Shown: positions 18,018-25,609 of the stretch, piece by piece
Layout: each line of letters opens with the position of its first letter
Numbering within the stretch: position 1 is the stretch's first letter
Source of the DNA: Roseiarcus sp963823165
GTDB lineage: Bacteria > Pseudomonadota > Alphaproteobacteria > Rhizobiales > Beijerinckiaceae
NCBI GenBank assembly: GCA_963823165.1
Contig: CAWGKV010000030.1
Coordinates: forward strand, 1-64,000
Length of the DNA stretch: 64,000 bases
Reading direction: 5' to 3'
Made by a program: the position numbers and the translations under genes
Notes under the pieces: generated by a model
What the model was told of the DNA's origin: nothing
The model's input: only the letters and a program-made list of their open reading frames with translations
The model's database searches: none

Positions 18018-18356
18018 GTGAGCTTGCCCAATGCACAACCGTATGCGCGTCCCGGAATCTCGGGCCTCTGGCTGCGGCTGGCGGCGAAGGCCCTTGTCCG
18101 TCTGGCGCACCGCGCGCCCCCGATTGCGACGCCGGAACGATCGCCTGCGGCGTCGCGGCACATCGTCGGCGTCAGGAAGTTCGCAATCTGCAAGGACGCG
18201 CGCGGTCAGCTTCGCAGAATCGATCTCATCTTGCCGGTCGACCTCGTGAGGGACCTCTCGCGGCCGCTCGACATCGAGTTCCTCGATGGCGGCGAAACCG
18301 TAACGGCGGAAATTCTCGGCAAGGCCATCCGGTCGAATTTTCAGCAGCGGAAATAA
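18018..18356 (+). CDS. Hypothetical protein with strong ribosome-binding site
   Basis: A 112-residue protein from a GTG at 18018, preceded by a near-ideal AAGGAGG (18005-18011). No family is recognised. The C-terminal 60 residues look like a small beta-rich fold (HIVGVRKFAICKDARGQLRR, IDLILPVDLVRDL, IEFLDGGETVTAEILGKAI). It lies between the luxI-linked genes and the IS element. An earlier in-frame extension exists but has no initiation signal. Confidence 0.5.
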   Translation: MSLPNAQPYARPGISGLWLRLAAKALVRLAHRAPPIATPERSPAASRHIVGVRKFAICKDARGQLRRIDLILPVDLVRDLSRPLDIEFLDGGETVTAEILGKAIRSNFQQRK

Positions 18357-18469
18357 ATGCCTAAGGCGCAAGCAACTCCTTGTGAATTTATCCGGGCGGC
18401 CCCCAGCTACTGTGGACAAGTTAAGGGCTTGAGGACGGAAAACCAACTTGCCAATGGGTTAACAGACGT

Positions 18470-18478
18470 GCGAATGTG
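18470..18478. repeat. Left 9-bp target duplication of the IS4-family element
   Basis: GCGAATGTG directly abuts the left terminal repeat and is repeated exactly at 19744-19752 beyond the right end. A 9-bp duplication fits the IS4 family. Confidence 0.9.
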
Positions 18479-19743
18479 CTCATGAATCCCCTCATTTTCA
18501 CGGGACTCGAAAAAGCCTGAGTTTGGGAGTCCTCGCGGTGCCCGGATGGAGAATCAGCGGGCTGGGGGATCGATGCGAGCGCCGAAGGAGCGATTTGATT
18601 TCGTTCATCAATTCTTGAAACGAGTGTTCATCGAGGATTTGCACGCCAAGCGCGTGCTGTCTTTGGCCAATGGAACGCTCGGGGTGATGACCGGGGCGGC
18701 GCTCGCGGTTTCGTTGATCGGGCAGGCTCTCGCGCAGGCGCGTGGATTGTTCGCCAAGTCCGCGATCAAACAGGTTGACCGCTTGCTGAGCAACGCGGGC
18801 GTGGTCCCCTGGGATTTGTTCGCCTCGTGGGTTCGCGAGGTGGTGGGCGAGCGGCGCGAGATCGTCGTGGCGATGGACTGGACCGACTTCGACGCCGACA
18901 ATCAGTCCACACTCGCGCTGCACCTCGTCACCCGCCACGGAAGGGCCACCCCGCTCCTCTGGCTGACCGTCGACAAGGACGAATTGAAAAACCAGCGCAA
19001 CGACTTCGAGGACCTGTGCCTGTCCCGGCTGAAGGCGCTCCTGCCCGAGGGCGTCGCCGTGACGATCCTCGCCGACCGCGGCTTCGGCGACGTCAAGCTA
19101 TTCGAGTTCCTGGACAGCCTGGGCTTTCGATACGTCATCCGCTTTCGCGGCGACATCCATGTCAGCGCCGCCGACGGCGAAACGCGGTTGGCCGCCGACT
19201 GGGTCGGCAAAGGCGGACGGGCGCGCATGTTGCGCGACGCCGAAGTCACCGCCGCCCGCCAGAAGGTCGGCGCGGTCATTTGCGTGAAAGCTGTGGGCAT
19301 GAAGGAGGCTTGGCATCTGGCCGCCAGCGACGCCTCGCTTTCTGCGCCCCAGATCATCAAGCTCTATTCCAAAAGATGGACCATCGAGCCCAGCTTCCGC
19401 GACAGCAAGGATCTGCGCTTCGGCATGGGCATGAGCGTGCTGAGGATCGACGATCCGCAACGTCGCGACCGCCTCCTGCTCCTCAACGCCTTCGCCATCC
19501 TGCTGCTGACGATTTTGGGCGCCGCCGGCGAGAGCCTCGGCATGGACCGCCAACTGCGGACCAGCACCGCCAAACGCCGCGTCCATTCTCTGTTTCGCCA
19601 AGGCTGCCTGCTCTACGACCTCATCCCCACCATGCCAGACCAACGCCTGCGGCCGCTCATCGAACGCTATCAAGAACTCCTACGTCAAAATCGCACCTTC
19701 TCCGAGGCCTTCGGCATCGCGTGAAAATGAGGGGATACATGAG
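18479..19743 (+). mobile_element. Complete IS4-family insertion sequence (1265 bp)
   Basis: Bounded by 24-bp terminal inverted repeats (18479-18502 and 19720-19743) with a single mismatch; the inner 17 bp ATCCCCTCATTTTCACG are identical. The right repeat overlaps the stop codon of the transposase. The element is flanked by identical 9-bp target duplications (GCGAATGTG), so it is intact and inserted by simple transposition, probably recently. It sits between unknown small genes and luxR. Removing the element and one duplication restores a continuous intergenic region without interrupting any recognisable gene. Confidence 0.93.
18546..19724 (+). CDS. IS4-family transposase
   Basis: A 392-residue DDE transposase. 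First Asp in AMDWTDFDAD, second in LADRGFGDVKLFEF, and the diagnostic IS4 signature Y-(2)-R-(3)-E-(6)-K in YSKRWTIEPSFRDSKDLRFG. The frame is uninterrupted and the C-terminus reaches into the right inverted repeat, so the element should be capable of moving. A start at the internal Met of GGSMRAPKERF is an alternative. Confidence 0.93.
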   Translation: MENQRAGGSMRAPKERFDFVHQFLKRVFIEDLHAKRVLSLANGTLGVMTGAALAVSLIGQALAQARGLFAKSAIKQVDRLLSNAGVVPWDLFASWVREVVGERREIVVAMDWTDFDADNQSTLALHLVTRHGRATPLLWLTVDKDELKNQRNDFEDLCLSRLKALLPEGVAVTILADRGFGDVKLFEFLDSLGFRYVIRFRGDIHVSAADGETRLAADWVGKGGRARMLRDAEVTAARQKVGAVICVKAVGMKEAWHLAASDASLSAPQIIKLYSKRWTIEPSFRDSKDLRFGMGMSVLRIDDPQRRDRLLLLNAFAILLLTILGAAGESLGMDRQLRTSTAKRRVHSLFRQGCLLYDLIPTMPDQRLRPLIERYQELLRQNRTFSEAFGIA

Positions 19744-19752
19744 GCGAATGTG
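19744..19752. repeat. Right 9-bp target duplication of the IS4-family element
   Basis: GCGAATGTG, identical to 18470-18478, immediately after the right terminal repeat. Confidence 0.9.
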
Positions 19753-19872
19753 AGCGCCGTTCACCTTCCGACCTCTCCATATTTGTTCGTTGCCGTTTGG
19801 GCAAAGTTGACGCTAACTCACCTGCGGAATGACGTAGCATTGTGAGGCTCAAGTGGCCAAGAACTCGAAGGC

Positions 19873-19908
19873 GTCCGACAAGATTGATCCTGCGGTCCGA
19901 CATCTTGT
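19873..19908. promoter_or_regulatory. Repeat cluster upstream of luxR
   Basis: GTCCGACA occurs at 19873-19880 and 19895-19902, exactly 22 bp (two helical turns) apart. Overlapping it, ACAAGAT (19878-19884) and ATCTTGT (19902-19908) form an inverted repeat. Located about 70-105 bp before the luxR start. Such spacing suits a dimeric or tetrameric regulator; the identity of the regulator is unknown. Confidence 0.35.
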
Positions 19909-19978
19909 TGCTCATGCGCGGGACGACGCGCTTACAGAACGTTCGACTTGAGGCCAGAGAACCAAGACGGGGAGCGCC

Positions 19979-20761
19979 ATGTCTAATGTCGCGGAGGCGT
20001 TTCGTATCGATAGCTCTGCCGCAAGGCTGACGGACACGATCCTCGGATACAAAGAGCAAGATCTCAGCGAGACGTTGAAAGAGATCGCAGCGGAAATTGG
20101 CGTCAGTCATATTTCCTGTATCCGGTTGTCGGCCGACAAGAGCTCCGAAACGAGCTTGTTGGCCGCAATCGTCACCTATTCGAGGGAGTGGCAGTTACGT
20201 TATTTTGTCAAACAATATGTAAAAATTGATCCTATCGTAGCCTACGGAAGGGACGCCGTTTCGCCGTTCGACTGGGAAATATTAGGCAATGGAGATCCCG
20301 CAGAACTCGCCTTCTTGGTCGATGCGGCCAACCATGGGGTCGGGCGCAACGGCCTGTCGATTCCGGTGCGGAATCGGAGAGGAGTGTTTTGTCTGATCTC
20401 CTTCACCAGCGATCGTTCCAAGGTCGAATGGGAACAGTACAAAAACGATAACATGACCAAGCTGCAGCTGTTGGCTTGTCTTATCAATTCGGCCGCCAAC
20501 ATCAATTTCAAGCTCCCCCCGGCGCCCGTCAAGCTCTCACGTCGAGAAGAACAATGTCTGATCTGGGCCGCGCGGGGCAAAACCTATCAGGAGATCGGGG
20601 AGATCCTCGAGTTGACCTTCGGCAGCGTGAAGACGCATCTGGACAGCGCGCGGCATAAATTGCAGTGCATGAACCTGACCCACGCAGTCGCGGTCGCGCT
20701 CGCGACCGGAGTGATTCCTGCAAAGGCGCCCCAACAATCGCGGCAAGCCGGCCTTATGTGA
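19979..20761 (+). CDS. LuxR-family quorum-sensing transcriptional regulator
   Basis: A 260-residue acyl-homoserine-lactone receptor. The autoinducer-binding domain (about 25-180) keeps the key pocket residues: Trp71 and Tyr75 (EWQLRYF), Asp84-Pro85 (KIDPIV), Trp99 (PFDWE) and Gly125 (NGLSIPV). The C-terminal LuxR helix-turn-helix (about 192-250) reads LSRREEQCLIWAARGKTYQEI and TFGSVKTHLDSARHKLQ. GGGGAG precedes the ATG at 19979. It is in the same direction as luxI, 3.1 kb upstream, and is its likely receptor. The IS element ends about 235 bp before it and could affect its expression. Confidence 0.94.
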   Translation: MSNVAEAFRIDSSAARLTDTILGYKEQDLSETLKEIAAEIGVSHISCIRLSADKSSETSLLAAIVTYSREWQLRYFVKQYVKIDPIVAYGRDAVSPFDWEILGNGDPAELAFLVDAANHGVGRNGLSIPVRNRRGVFCLISFTSDRSKVEWEQYKNDNMTKLQLLACLINSAANINFKLPPAPVKLSRREEQCLIWAARGKTYQEIGEILELTFGSVKTHLDSARHKLQCMNLTHAVAVALATGVIPAKAPQQSRQAGLM

Positions 20762-20794
20762 CGACACTTTTACGACCTTCCGCTCGACGCTAAA

Positions 20795-20828
20795 CGGGGG
20801 CCCAACCCTTTTAAAGGAAAGACCCCCC
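20795..20828. terminator. Possible bidirectional terminator after luxR
   Basis: CGGGGG pairs with CCCCCG around an inner CCTTTTAAAGG palindrome, between the convergent luxR and the NRAMP-like gene. No T-run follows on the plus strand, so it may only be a mRNA-stabilising hairpin. Confidence 0.3.
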
Positions 20829-20878
20829 GCTAAGGCTAAACTGCCGGGCGCCGGACCCCGAAGCTTTGCGTCAGCGCC

Positions 20879-22519
20879 TCATCCGCCCCCGATCGCGAGC
20901 GACACGATCCGGACGAGCACCAGTCCGCCCGCGACGATGAGATAGAAACGCAGCGCCGCCATCCAGACCCTGGCGCCAACGGACAGTTTCGCCGGAGGCA
21001 GCTTGTGGAGGGGCGGCATCCGCCAGGCGTAGCGGTCGAATCCGCTCGGCGCGGCCGCATCCTCCGCCCTCTTTGGCCTGAAGGCCGCCTGCGCGACCGC
21101 GACCGCCGCAGCGGCCGCAGTTGCGGCGAGGATGGCGAGGATCGTGCTTCCGGTCGCCCAGGCGGGAAACAGCACCGAGACGGTGAGGATCATCGACAGC
21201 GCCACCAGCGCCGCGATAACCGCGCCGGTGAGTGCGTTAACCCAACGCCCGTTGACCCACGGCCCGAGCACCGCCTGGTCGTTGCAGAGCAGGAGAAGGA
21301 ACACCGTGGCGCTCGGCAGGAGGACGCCGGCGAGGGTCTGCACGGCGACGGTGAGCAGCCCGAGCGGCGCGCCGGGGGTCAGCACGATCGCCGCGGCGAT
21401 CGCGATGAGGCACGCATAGACCGCATAAAAGCCCTTGGCGTCGGAGGGCTTGCGGTGAAGCGAGTGGCTGGCCGAGAAAACGTCGCCGATCGCGTAAGCC
21501 GTCGAGAGCGACACCGCCGCCGCGCCGATCAGCGCCGCGTCGATGAGGGCGACGGCGAACATCACGCCCACAGCCCGGCCGGCATACCGCTCGAGGCCCA
21601 CGGCGATGGCGCCCGCGTCGGTGAACTTGCCGAATTCCGGAGTCCCGACGAAGGCCGTGGCGGTGAAGGCGATGATCGCCATCGCGCCGACGATCGCGAG
21701 CCCGATGCCGAGCCAAAGATCCATCCGCTCGTAGCGGATGAAACGCGGCGTGATGCGCTTGTCGATGACGTAGCTTTGCTGGAAGAACAGCTGCCAGGGC
21801 GCGACCGTGGTCCCGACCAGAGCGATGACGAGCAGCATGATGTCGCTGATCTTGCCGGTTGCCGGGATCTGCGGCACGAGGAAGTCGTGGGCGACCTCTG
21901 CGAACGGGGGATGGACCGCGAAATAAACCGGCAGGAGCAGGAGGCTGCCGAACACGAGGAACATCGCGAAGCGCTCGAACCGGCGGAAATCGCCGGTGGA
22001 CGCCGACGCGATGATGAGTCCGGCCGCGACGATGACGCCCGCGGCCTGGTTGAGGCCGAGATAGTCGAGCGCCAGGCTGACCCCGATGAATTCGGTGACG
22101 ATCGTCAGCGCGTTGAGCAGAAAGAGGTCGATGACGCTGAAAGCGCCCCAGAACCGGCCGAACCGCTCGAAGATCAGCCGCGCGTGGCCGACGCCGGTGA
22201 CCGCCCCGAGCCGTAGGACCATCTCCTGATTGACATAGAGCACGGGGATGAGCAGCGCGAGCGTCCACAGCAGGGTGAGGCCGTAGGTCTGGCCGGCCTG
22301 CCCGTAGGTGGCGAACGCGCCCGCGTCGTTGTCGCCGGCCATCACGATCAGGCCGGGCCCGAGAATTGCAAGCAGCGTCGTGAGGCGGCGCTTCCAGGTG
22401 TTGCGGGGCGCGACATCGCCCTGGCGTATGGTGCCGAAGGCGCCGCGGATGTGGCCGACATGAGCTGCGTCGAGCACGGCGGCCTGGACCGGCTCGGCGA
22501 TCTGAACATTCATCGTCAT
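20879..22519 (-). CDS. NRAMP-related divalent metal (possibly Mg2+) transporter
   Basis: A 546-residue polytopic inner-membrane protein of the NRAMP fold (about 11 membrane segments). The first helix has DNDAG (residues 63-67) where Mn/Fe-type NRAMPs have DPGN, and the sixth helix reads GTTVAPWQ (236-243) where they have an A-x-M-P-H type motif. The Met ligand that selects transition metals is therefore absent. This pattern is that of NRAMP-related magnesium transporters (NRMT), so Mg2+ uptake is more likely than Mn2+ or Fe2+ uptake; the inference rests on motif only. Start at the ATG 22519 with AAAGGAG 7 bp upstream; MTMNVQ offers a second Met. The last about 90 residues are an added cytoplasmic/membrane tail. 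Confidence 0.85.
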   Translation of the reverse strand: MTMNVQIAEPVQAAVLDAAHVGHIRGAFGTIRQGDVAPRNTWKRRLTTLLAILGPGLIVMAGDNDAGAFATYGQAGQTYGLTLLWTLALLIPVLYVNQEMVLRLGAVTGVGHARLIFERFGRFWGAFSVIDLFLLNALTIVTEFIGVSLALDYLGLNQAAGVIVAAGLIIASASTGDFRRFERFAMFLVFGSLLLLPVYFAVHPPFAEVAHDFLVPQIPATGKISDIMLLVIALVGTTVAPWQLFFQQSYVIDKRITPRFIRYERMDLWLGIGLAIVGAMAIIAFTATAFVGTPEFGKFTDAGAIAVGLERYAGRAVGVMFAVALIDAALIGAAAVSLSTAYAIGDVFSASHSLHRKPSDAKGFYAVYACLIAIAAAIVLTPGAPLGLLTVAVQTLAGVLLPSATVFLLLLCNDQAVLGPWVNGRWVNALTGAVIAALVALSMILTVSVLFPAWATGSTILAILAATAAAAAVAVAQAAFRPKRAEDAAAPSGFDRYAWRMPPLHKLPPAKLSVGARVWMAALRFYLIVAGGLVLVRIVSLAIGGG

Positions 22520-22963
22520 GGGTTCGCTCCTTTCGCCGTCGCCGGCTCGGGAGCGAATCCGCCGACGATCAGTCGGCGGGAGTCAGCACAGGAGCGGCGG
22601 CGACTTTTTCTTTCGATTCCAGGGAACCCGCGGGATGCGACAGAAGCGCTCCAACGGGGCGTCTAGGGCCGTCGTTCAAGTCTGTCTCCTCTTCCGGCCG
22701 CGAACGGAGAGCCCGAAACGGCTCGCCGTTGTTGCGGCGTTGAAGCTCAGCGCCTGAGCGCACGACCGTCATCCGATCGTCGCACTCCGCGCCAACGCGC
22801 TCGAATTGAGCATGATCGACCGCGTCGGTCAACAAACGCGATCCCGCGCCGGATGATCCCGGAGCCGGTTTTGTCGACCCAAAAATGTCGTGAGGAATTC
22901 AGGATCGGTTCAGTCGCACGGGTGTTCGGTGGTTCGGGGCTGGCAAATATGGAGGAAAGCAAT
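22520..22963. other. Intergenic region between the NRAMP-like gene and the Trp/His repeat gene
   Basis: About 440 bp shared by two divergent genes. It contains a strong hairpin on the transporter side (22559-22579). No coding sequence was seen, and no recognisable Mn (yybP-ykoY) or Mg (M-box) riboswitch core was found by eye. Confidence 0.5.
22559..22579 (-). promoter_or_regulatory. Stable hairpin in the leader of the NRAMP-like gene
   Basis: CCGCCGAC and GTCGGCGG form a perfect 8-bp stem around a 5-base loop, 40-60 nt before the transporter start. No T-run follows, so it is not a plain terminator. It could be part of a leader regulating expression by metal, which is a guess. Confidence 0.35.
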
Positions 22964-23266
22964 ATGGTTTCGCGTCTCGTACCGGGCGGGGTCCTCGCCG
23001 CCGTCGCTGGCGCCGCGCTGATGATCGCCGCCTCGTCCGCGCCGGCGTCCGCGTTCACGCTCTCGTCGGCCTCGCTCGACCAGCCGGTCGCAAGCTCAGA
23101 CGTCCAGCAAGCGTATTGGGGCTATCATCACTGGGGCTATCATCACTGGGGCTGGCATCGCTGGGGCTGGCATCGCTGGGGATGGCATCCCTACTGGCAT
23201 CCCTATTGGCGGCATCCGTGGCGGCATTGCTGGTGGACCTGGCATGGCCGCGTCTGCCGCTGGTAG
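22964..23266 (+). CDS. Secreted Trp/His-rich repeat protein
   Basis: A 100-residue protein; ATG at 22964 with GGAGGAAA just upstream. Residues 1-30 are a clear Sec signal peptide (VLAAVAGAALMIAASSAPASA). After a linker (about 31-52), five tandem 5-residue units follow: WGYHH, WGYHH, WGWHR, WGWHR, WGWHP, then YWHPYWRHPWRHCWWTWHG and a Cys near the end. The DNA shows the matching 15-bp repeats. Around 30 mature residues carry a dozen His and about as many Trp. Such composition suggests metal or heme binding in the periplasm or outside the cell, and the gene is divergent from a metal transporter. No family function is known to me. Confidence 0.7.
   Translation: MVSRLVPGGVLAAVAGAALMIAASSAPASAFTLSSASLDQPVASSDVQQAYWGYHHWGYHHWGWHRWGWHRWGWHPYWHPYWRHPWRHCWWTWHGRVCRW
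23116..23190 (+). repeat. Five tandem 15-bp units encoding WG(Y/W)H(H/R/P)
   Basis: Units of the type TGGGGCTATCATCAC / TGGGGCTGGCATCGC are repeated in frame within the Trp/His-rich gene. Units 1-2 and 3-4 are identical in pairs, pointing to recent duplication. Confidence 0.8.
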
Positions 23267-23309
23267 CCACTCGCCTCGCAGCGGCGACCGGCGAGCCGCC
23301 GCTGCACCC

Positions 23310-24056
23310 CTAGCCCTGCATCTTCGCCAACAGGGCGTCTGAAATCTCGAAGTTGGCGGTGACGTTCTGCACGTCGTCGTTGTCTTCGAGCGCGCCGATC
23401 AGCCGCAGGATCTTCTCGCCCGCGTCATCGTCGACGGCGATCGTGTTCTGCGGCCGCCAGACGAGGGAAGCCTTGCGCGGCTCCCCGAACTTGGCTTCGA
23501 GCGCCCTTTGCGCCTCGGCCAGAGCCTCGATCGAAGTGACCACCTCATGATCGTCGGGCCCCGACACGACGTCGTCGGCCCCCGCCTCGATCGCCGCCTC
23601 CAGCATCGCCTCGTCGTCGGCCGCCTTGCGGTCGTAGACGATGAGCCCGACTCGATCGAACATGAACGAAACCGCTCCGGTCTCGGCGAGCGATCCGCCC
23701 GCCTTGGCGAAGGACGAGCGGACCTCGCCCGCGGTGCGATTGCGGTTGTCGGTCAGGGCCTCGACGATCACCGCGACGCCGCCGGGCGCGTAGCCCTCGT
23801 AGCGCACCTCATCGTAATTCTCGCCCTCCGCGCCCGACGCCTTCTTGATCGCCCGCTCGATATTGTCCTTGGGCATGTTCTCCGCCCGGGCGGCCAGAAC
23901 GGCGGCGCGCAGGCGCGCGTTCATCGCCGGATCGGGCAGGCCCAGCTTCGCCGCCACCGTGATTTCGCGCGCGAGCTTGGAGAACAGCTTGGAGCGGATC
24001 GCGTCCTGCTTCCCCTTTTTGTGCATGATATTCTTGAACTGACTATGTCCGGCCAT
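23310..24056 (-). CDS. YebC/PmpR-family regulatory protein
   Basis: A 248-residue YebC-type protein from the ATG at 24056 (MAGHSQFKNIMHKKGKQDA), the invariant N-terminus of the family. Other family blocks are LAREITVAAKLG, ENMPKDNIERAIKKASG, YEGYAPGGVAVIVEALTDNRNRT and the acidic C-terminal IGALEDNDDVQNVTANFE. Earlier in-frame codons precede this start but are antisense to alkB. The family was annotated as transcriptional regulators (PmpR), and recent work links YebC to translation of proline-rich stretches. It is divergent from alkB. Confidence 0.95.
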   Translation of the reverse strand: MAGHSQFKNIMHKKGKQDAIRSKLFSKLAREITVAAKLGLPDPAMNARLRAAVLAARAENMPKDNIERAIKKASGAEGENYDEVRYEGYAPGGVAVIVEALTDNRNRTAGEVRSSFAKAGGSLAETGAVSFMFDRVGLIVYDRKAADDEAMLEAAIEAGADDVVSGPDDHEVVTSIEALAEAQRALEAKFGEPRKASLVWRPQNTIAVDDDAGEKILRLIGALEDNDDVQNVTANFEISDALLAKMQG

Positions 24057-24156
24057 ACATCGCCTCGAGGACGCGCGCCTTTGCGCGCTGGAGATTCGCG
24101 TGAAATCGGCGCCCCCTATACGCCAAGGCGCGACGCAAAGGGAAGGCGCGAAGAGC

Positions 24157-24798
24157 ATGCCCATGGCCCGGCCCGCCGCAATCCCCGTCGCAGACGGGGT
24201 CGACTATTTTCCGGGCTTCCTCGACCGCGCCTCACAGGAGGCGCTGCGCGAGGACATCCGGGCGATCCTGACGGAAGCTCCGCTCTATCGCGCCCGCATG
24301 CCGCGGAGCGGAAAACCTTTCTCGGTGCGCATGAGCAATTGCGGCCCGCTCGGCTGGGTGTCCGACGAAGGAGGCTACCGCTACCAGCCGACCCACCCTG
24401 AAACCGGCCGGGTCTGGCCGCCGTTGCCGGCCCGGCTGATCGAAGCGTGGACTTTGCTTGCTCCCGGAGCGCCGCCGCCCGAAGCCTGTCTCATCAACTT
24501 CTACGACGCCGAGGCGAGAATGGGACTGCACCAGGACCGCGACGAAGAGGAGCTGTCCGCCCCGGTCCTGTCGTTATCGCTCGGGGATTCCGCGCTGTTC
24601 CGCGTGGGCGGATTGAAGAGAAACGATCCGACCCGATCTTTCTGGCTCCGGTCGGGCGACGCCATAATGCTCGGAGGGCCGGGCCGACTGGCCTTCCATG
24701 GAGTTGACCGGACCGCCGCCGGGGGGACCGGCCTCCTGCCGCAGGGCGGCCGGATCAACCTGACCCTCCGCCGGGTGACCCGAGCGCCGTCCGCATGA
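24157..24798 (+). CDS. alkB: AlkB-type alpha-ketoglutarate-dependent dioxygenase
   Basis: Fe(II)/2-oxoglutarate dioxygenase that reverses 1-methyladenine and 3-methylcytosine damage in DNA or RNA. About 213 residues from the ATG at 24157 (AAGGCGCGAAGAG upstream; an ATG at 24163 and one at 24100 are alternatives). The iron triad is His and Asp of MGLHQDRDE plus the His of LAFHGVDR; the 2-oxoglutarate Arg lies in GRINLTLRR. CLINFYDAEARMG is the family's substrate-side block. Stand-alone gene between yebC and grpE; no Ada-type regulator nearby. Confidence 0.93.
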   Translation: MPMARPAAIPVADGVDYFPGFLDRASQEALREDIRAILTEAPLYRARMPRSGKPFSVRMSNCGPLGWVSDEGGYRYQPTHPETGRVWPPLPARLIEAWTLLAPGAPPPEACLINFYDAEARMGLHQDRDEEELSAPVLSLSLGDSALFRVGGLKRNDPTRSFWLRSGDAIMLGGPGRLAFHGVDRTAAGGTGLLPQGGRINLTLRRVTRAPSA

Positions 24799-24914
24799 CC
24801 TGGCCCCGGAATTGGGTTAGCGTCGGTTTAGCGCAATTTTAGGGGCGGCCCCCAACGATTTCAGCATGTTTCGACCCCGTTTAGGGTCCACATAAATACA
24901 GAATACATTTGTTA

Positions 24915-25514
24915 CTATTCGCTCGGCGCCTTTTCCTCCTTGGGCGCAGCCTTCGGGCCGCCCTTGGACACGCCGACCATCGCAGGGCGCAAGACCCGAT
25001 CGCCGATCGTCCAGCCACTCTGGACGACCTGGGAGACGGCGCCGGCGGGGAGCGCCTCGTCGGGAATCTCAAAAATCGCCTGATGAAAATTCGGGTCGAA
25101 CTTCTGGCCCTTGGGATCGAGCCGCTTGACCCCGTGGCGACCGAGGGCCGCCTCGAGATCGCGCGCCGTCAGCTCGACGCCCTCGATCACCGACTGGATC
25201 TGCGGATCTGCCGCAGCCCGCGCCTCGGCCGGCGCATGTTCGAGGGCGCGGGCGAGATTATCGACAACGGTCAACATGTCGCGCGCGAAGCCCGTCACGG
25301 CATAGGTCTTCGCGTCGGACACCTCGCGCTCGGTGCGCCGGCGAAGGTTTTCCATTTCGGCCAGGGTCCGCAGCACGCGGTCCTTGAGCTGACTGTTCTC
25401 GGCGTTCAGCGCCTCGATCACCGCGAAGGCGTCGCGCTCGGCGGTCTCGGCCGGAGCCGTTTCCGCCGGCGTCGCGCCGATCTCTTCGCCGCGTCCGGCG
25501 TTCGTGTCACTCAT
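24915..25514 (-). CDS. grpE: Nucleotide exchange factor GrpE
   Basis: Co-chaperone that releases ADP from DnaK. 199 residues from the ATG at 25514 (AAAGGGGC upstream). The long N-terminal coiled coil (about 40-90: ALNAENSQLKDRVLRTLAEM and ENLRRRTEREVSDA) and the C-terminal beta domain (KFDPNFHQAIFEI, VSQVVQSGWTIGDRVLRPA) are typical. It is not near dnaK here. The 95-bp gap to glnD allows cotranscription. No heat-shock element was evident upstream. Confidence 0.96.
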   Translation of the reverse strand: MSDTNAGRGEEIGATPAETAPAETAERDAFAVIEALNAENSQLKDRVLRTLAEMENLRRRTEREVSDAKTYAVTGFARDMLTVVDNLARALEHAPAEARAAADPQIQSVIEGVELTARDLEAALGRHGVKRLDPKGQKFDPNFHQAIFEIPDEALPAGAVSQVVQSGWTIGDRVLRPAMVGVSKGGPKAAPKEEKAPSE

Positions 25515-25609
25515 GTCAAAGCCCCTTTGGAATTTGCCCCGCATATCAGGGCTGGGAGGGCAAAAATCAAGCGCCGCGGCGCGGAAAGTCATACGCCCGC
25601 AGCTTGCTG

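Noticed and set aside
24842..24853. GGGGCGGCCCCC between alkB and grpE as a terminator
   Set aside because: The stem is short and the downstream tract is not T-rich in either direction.
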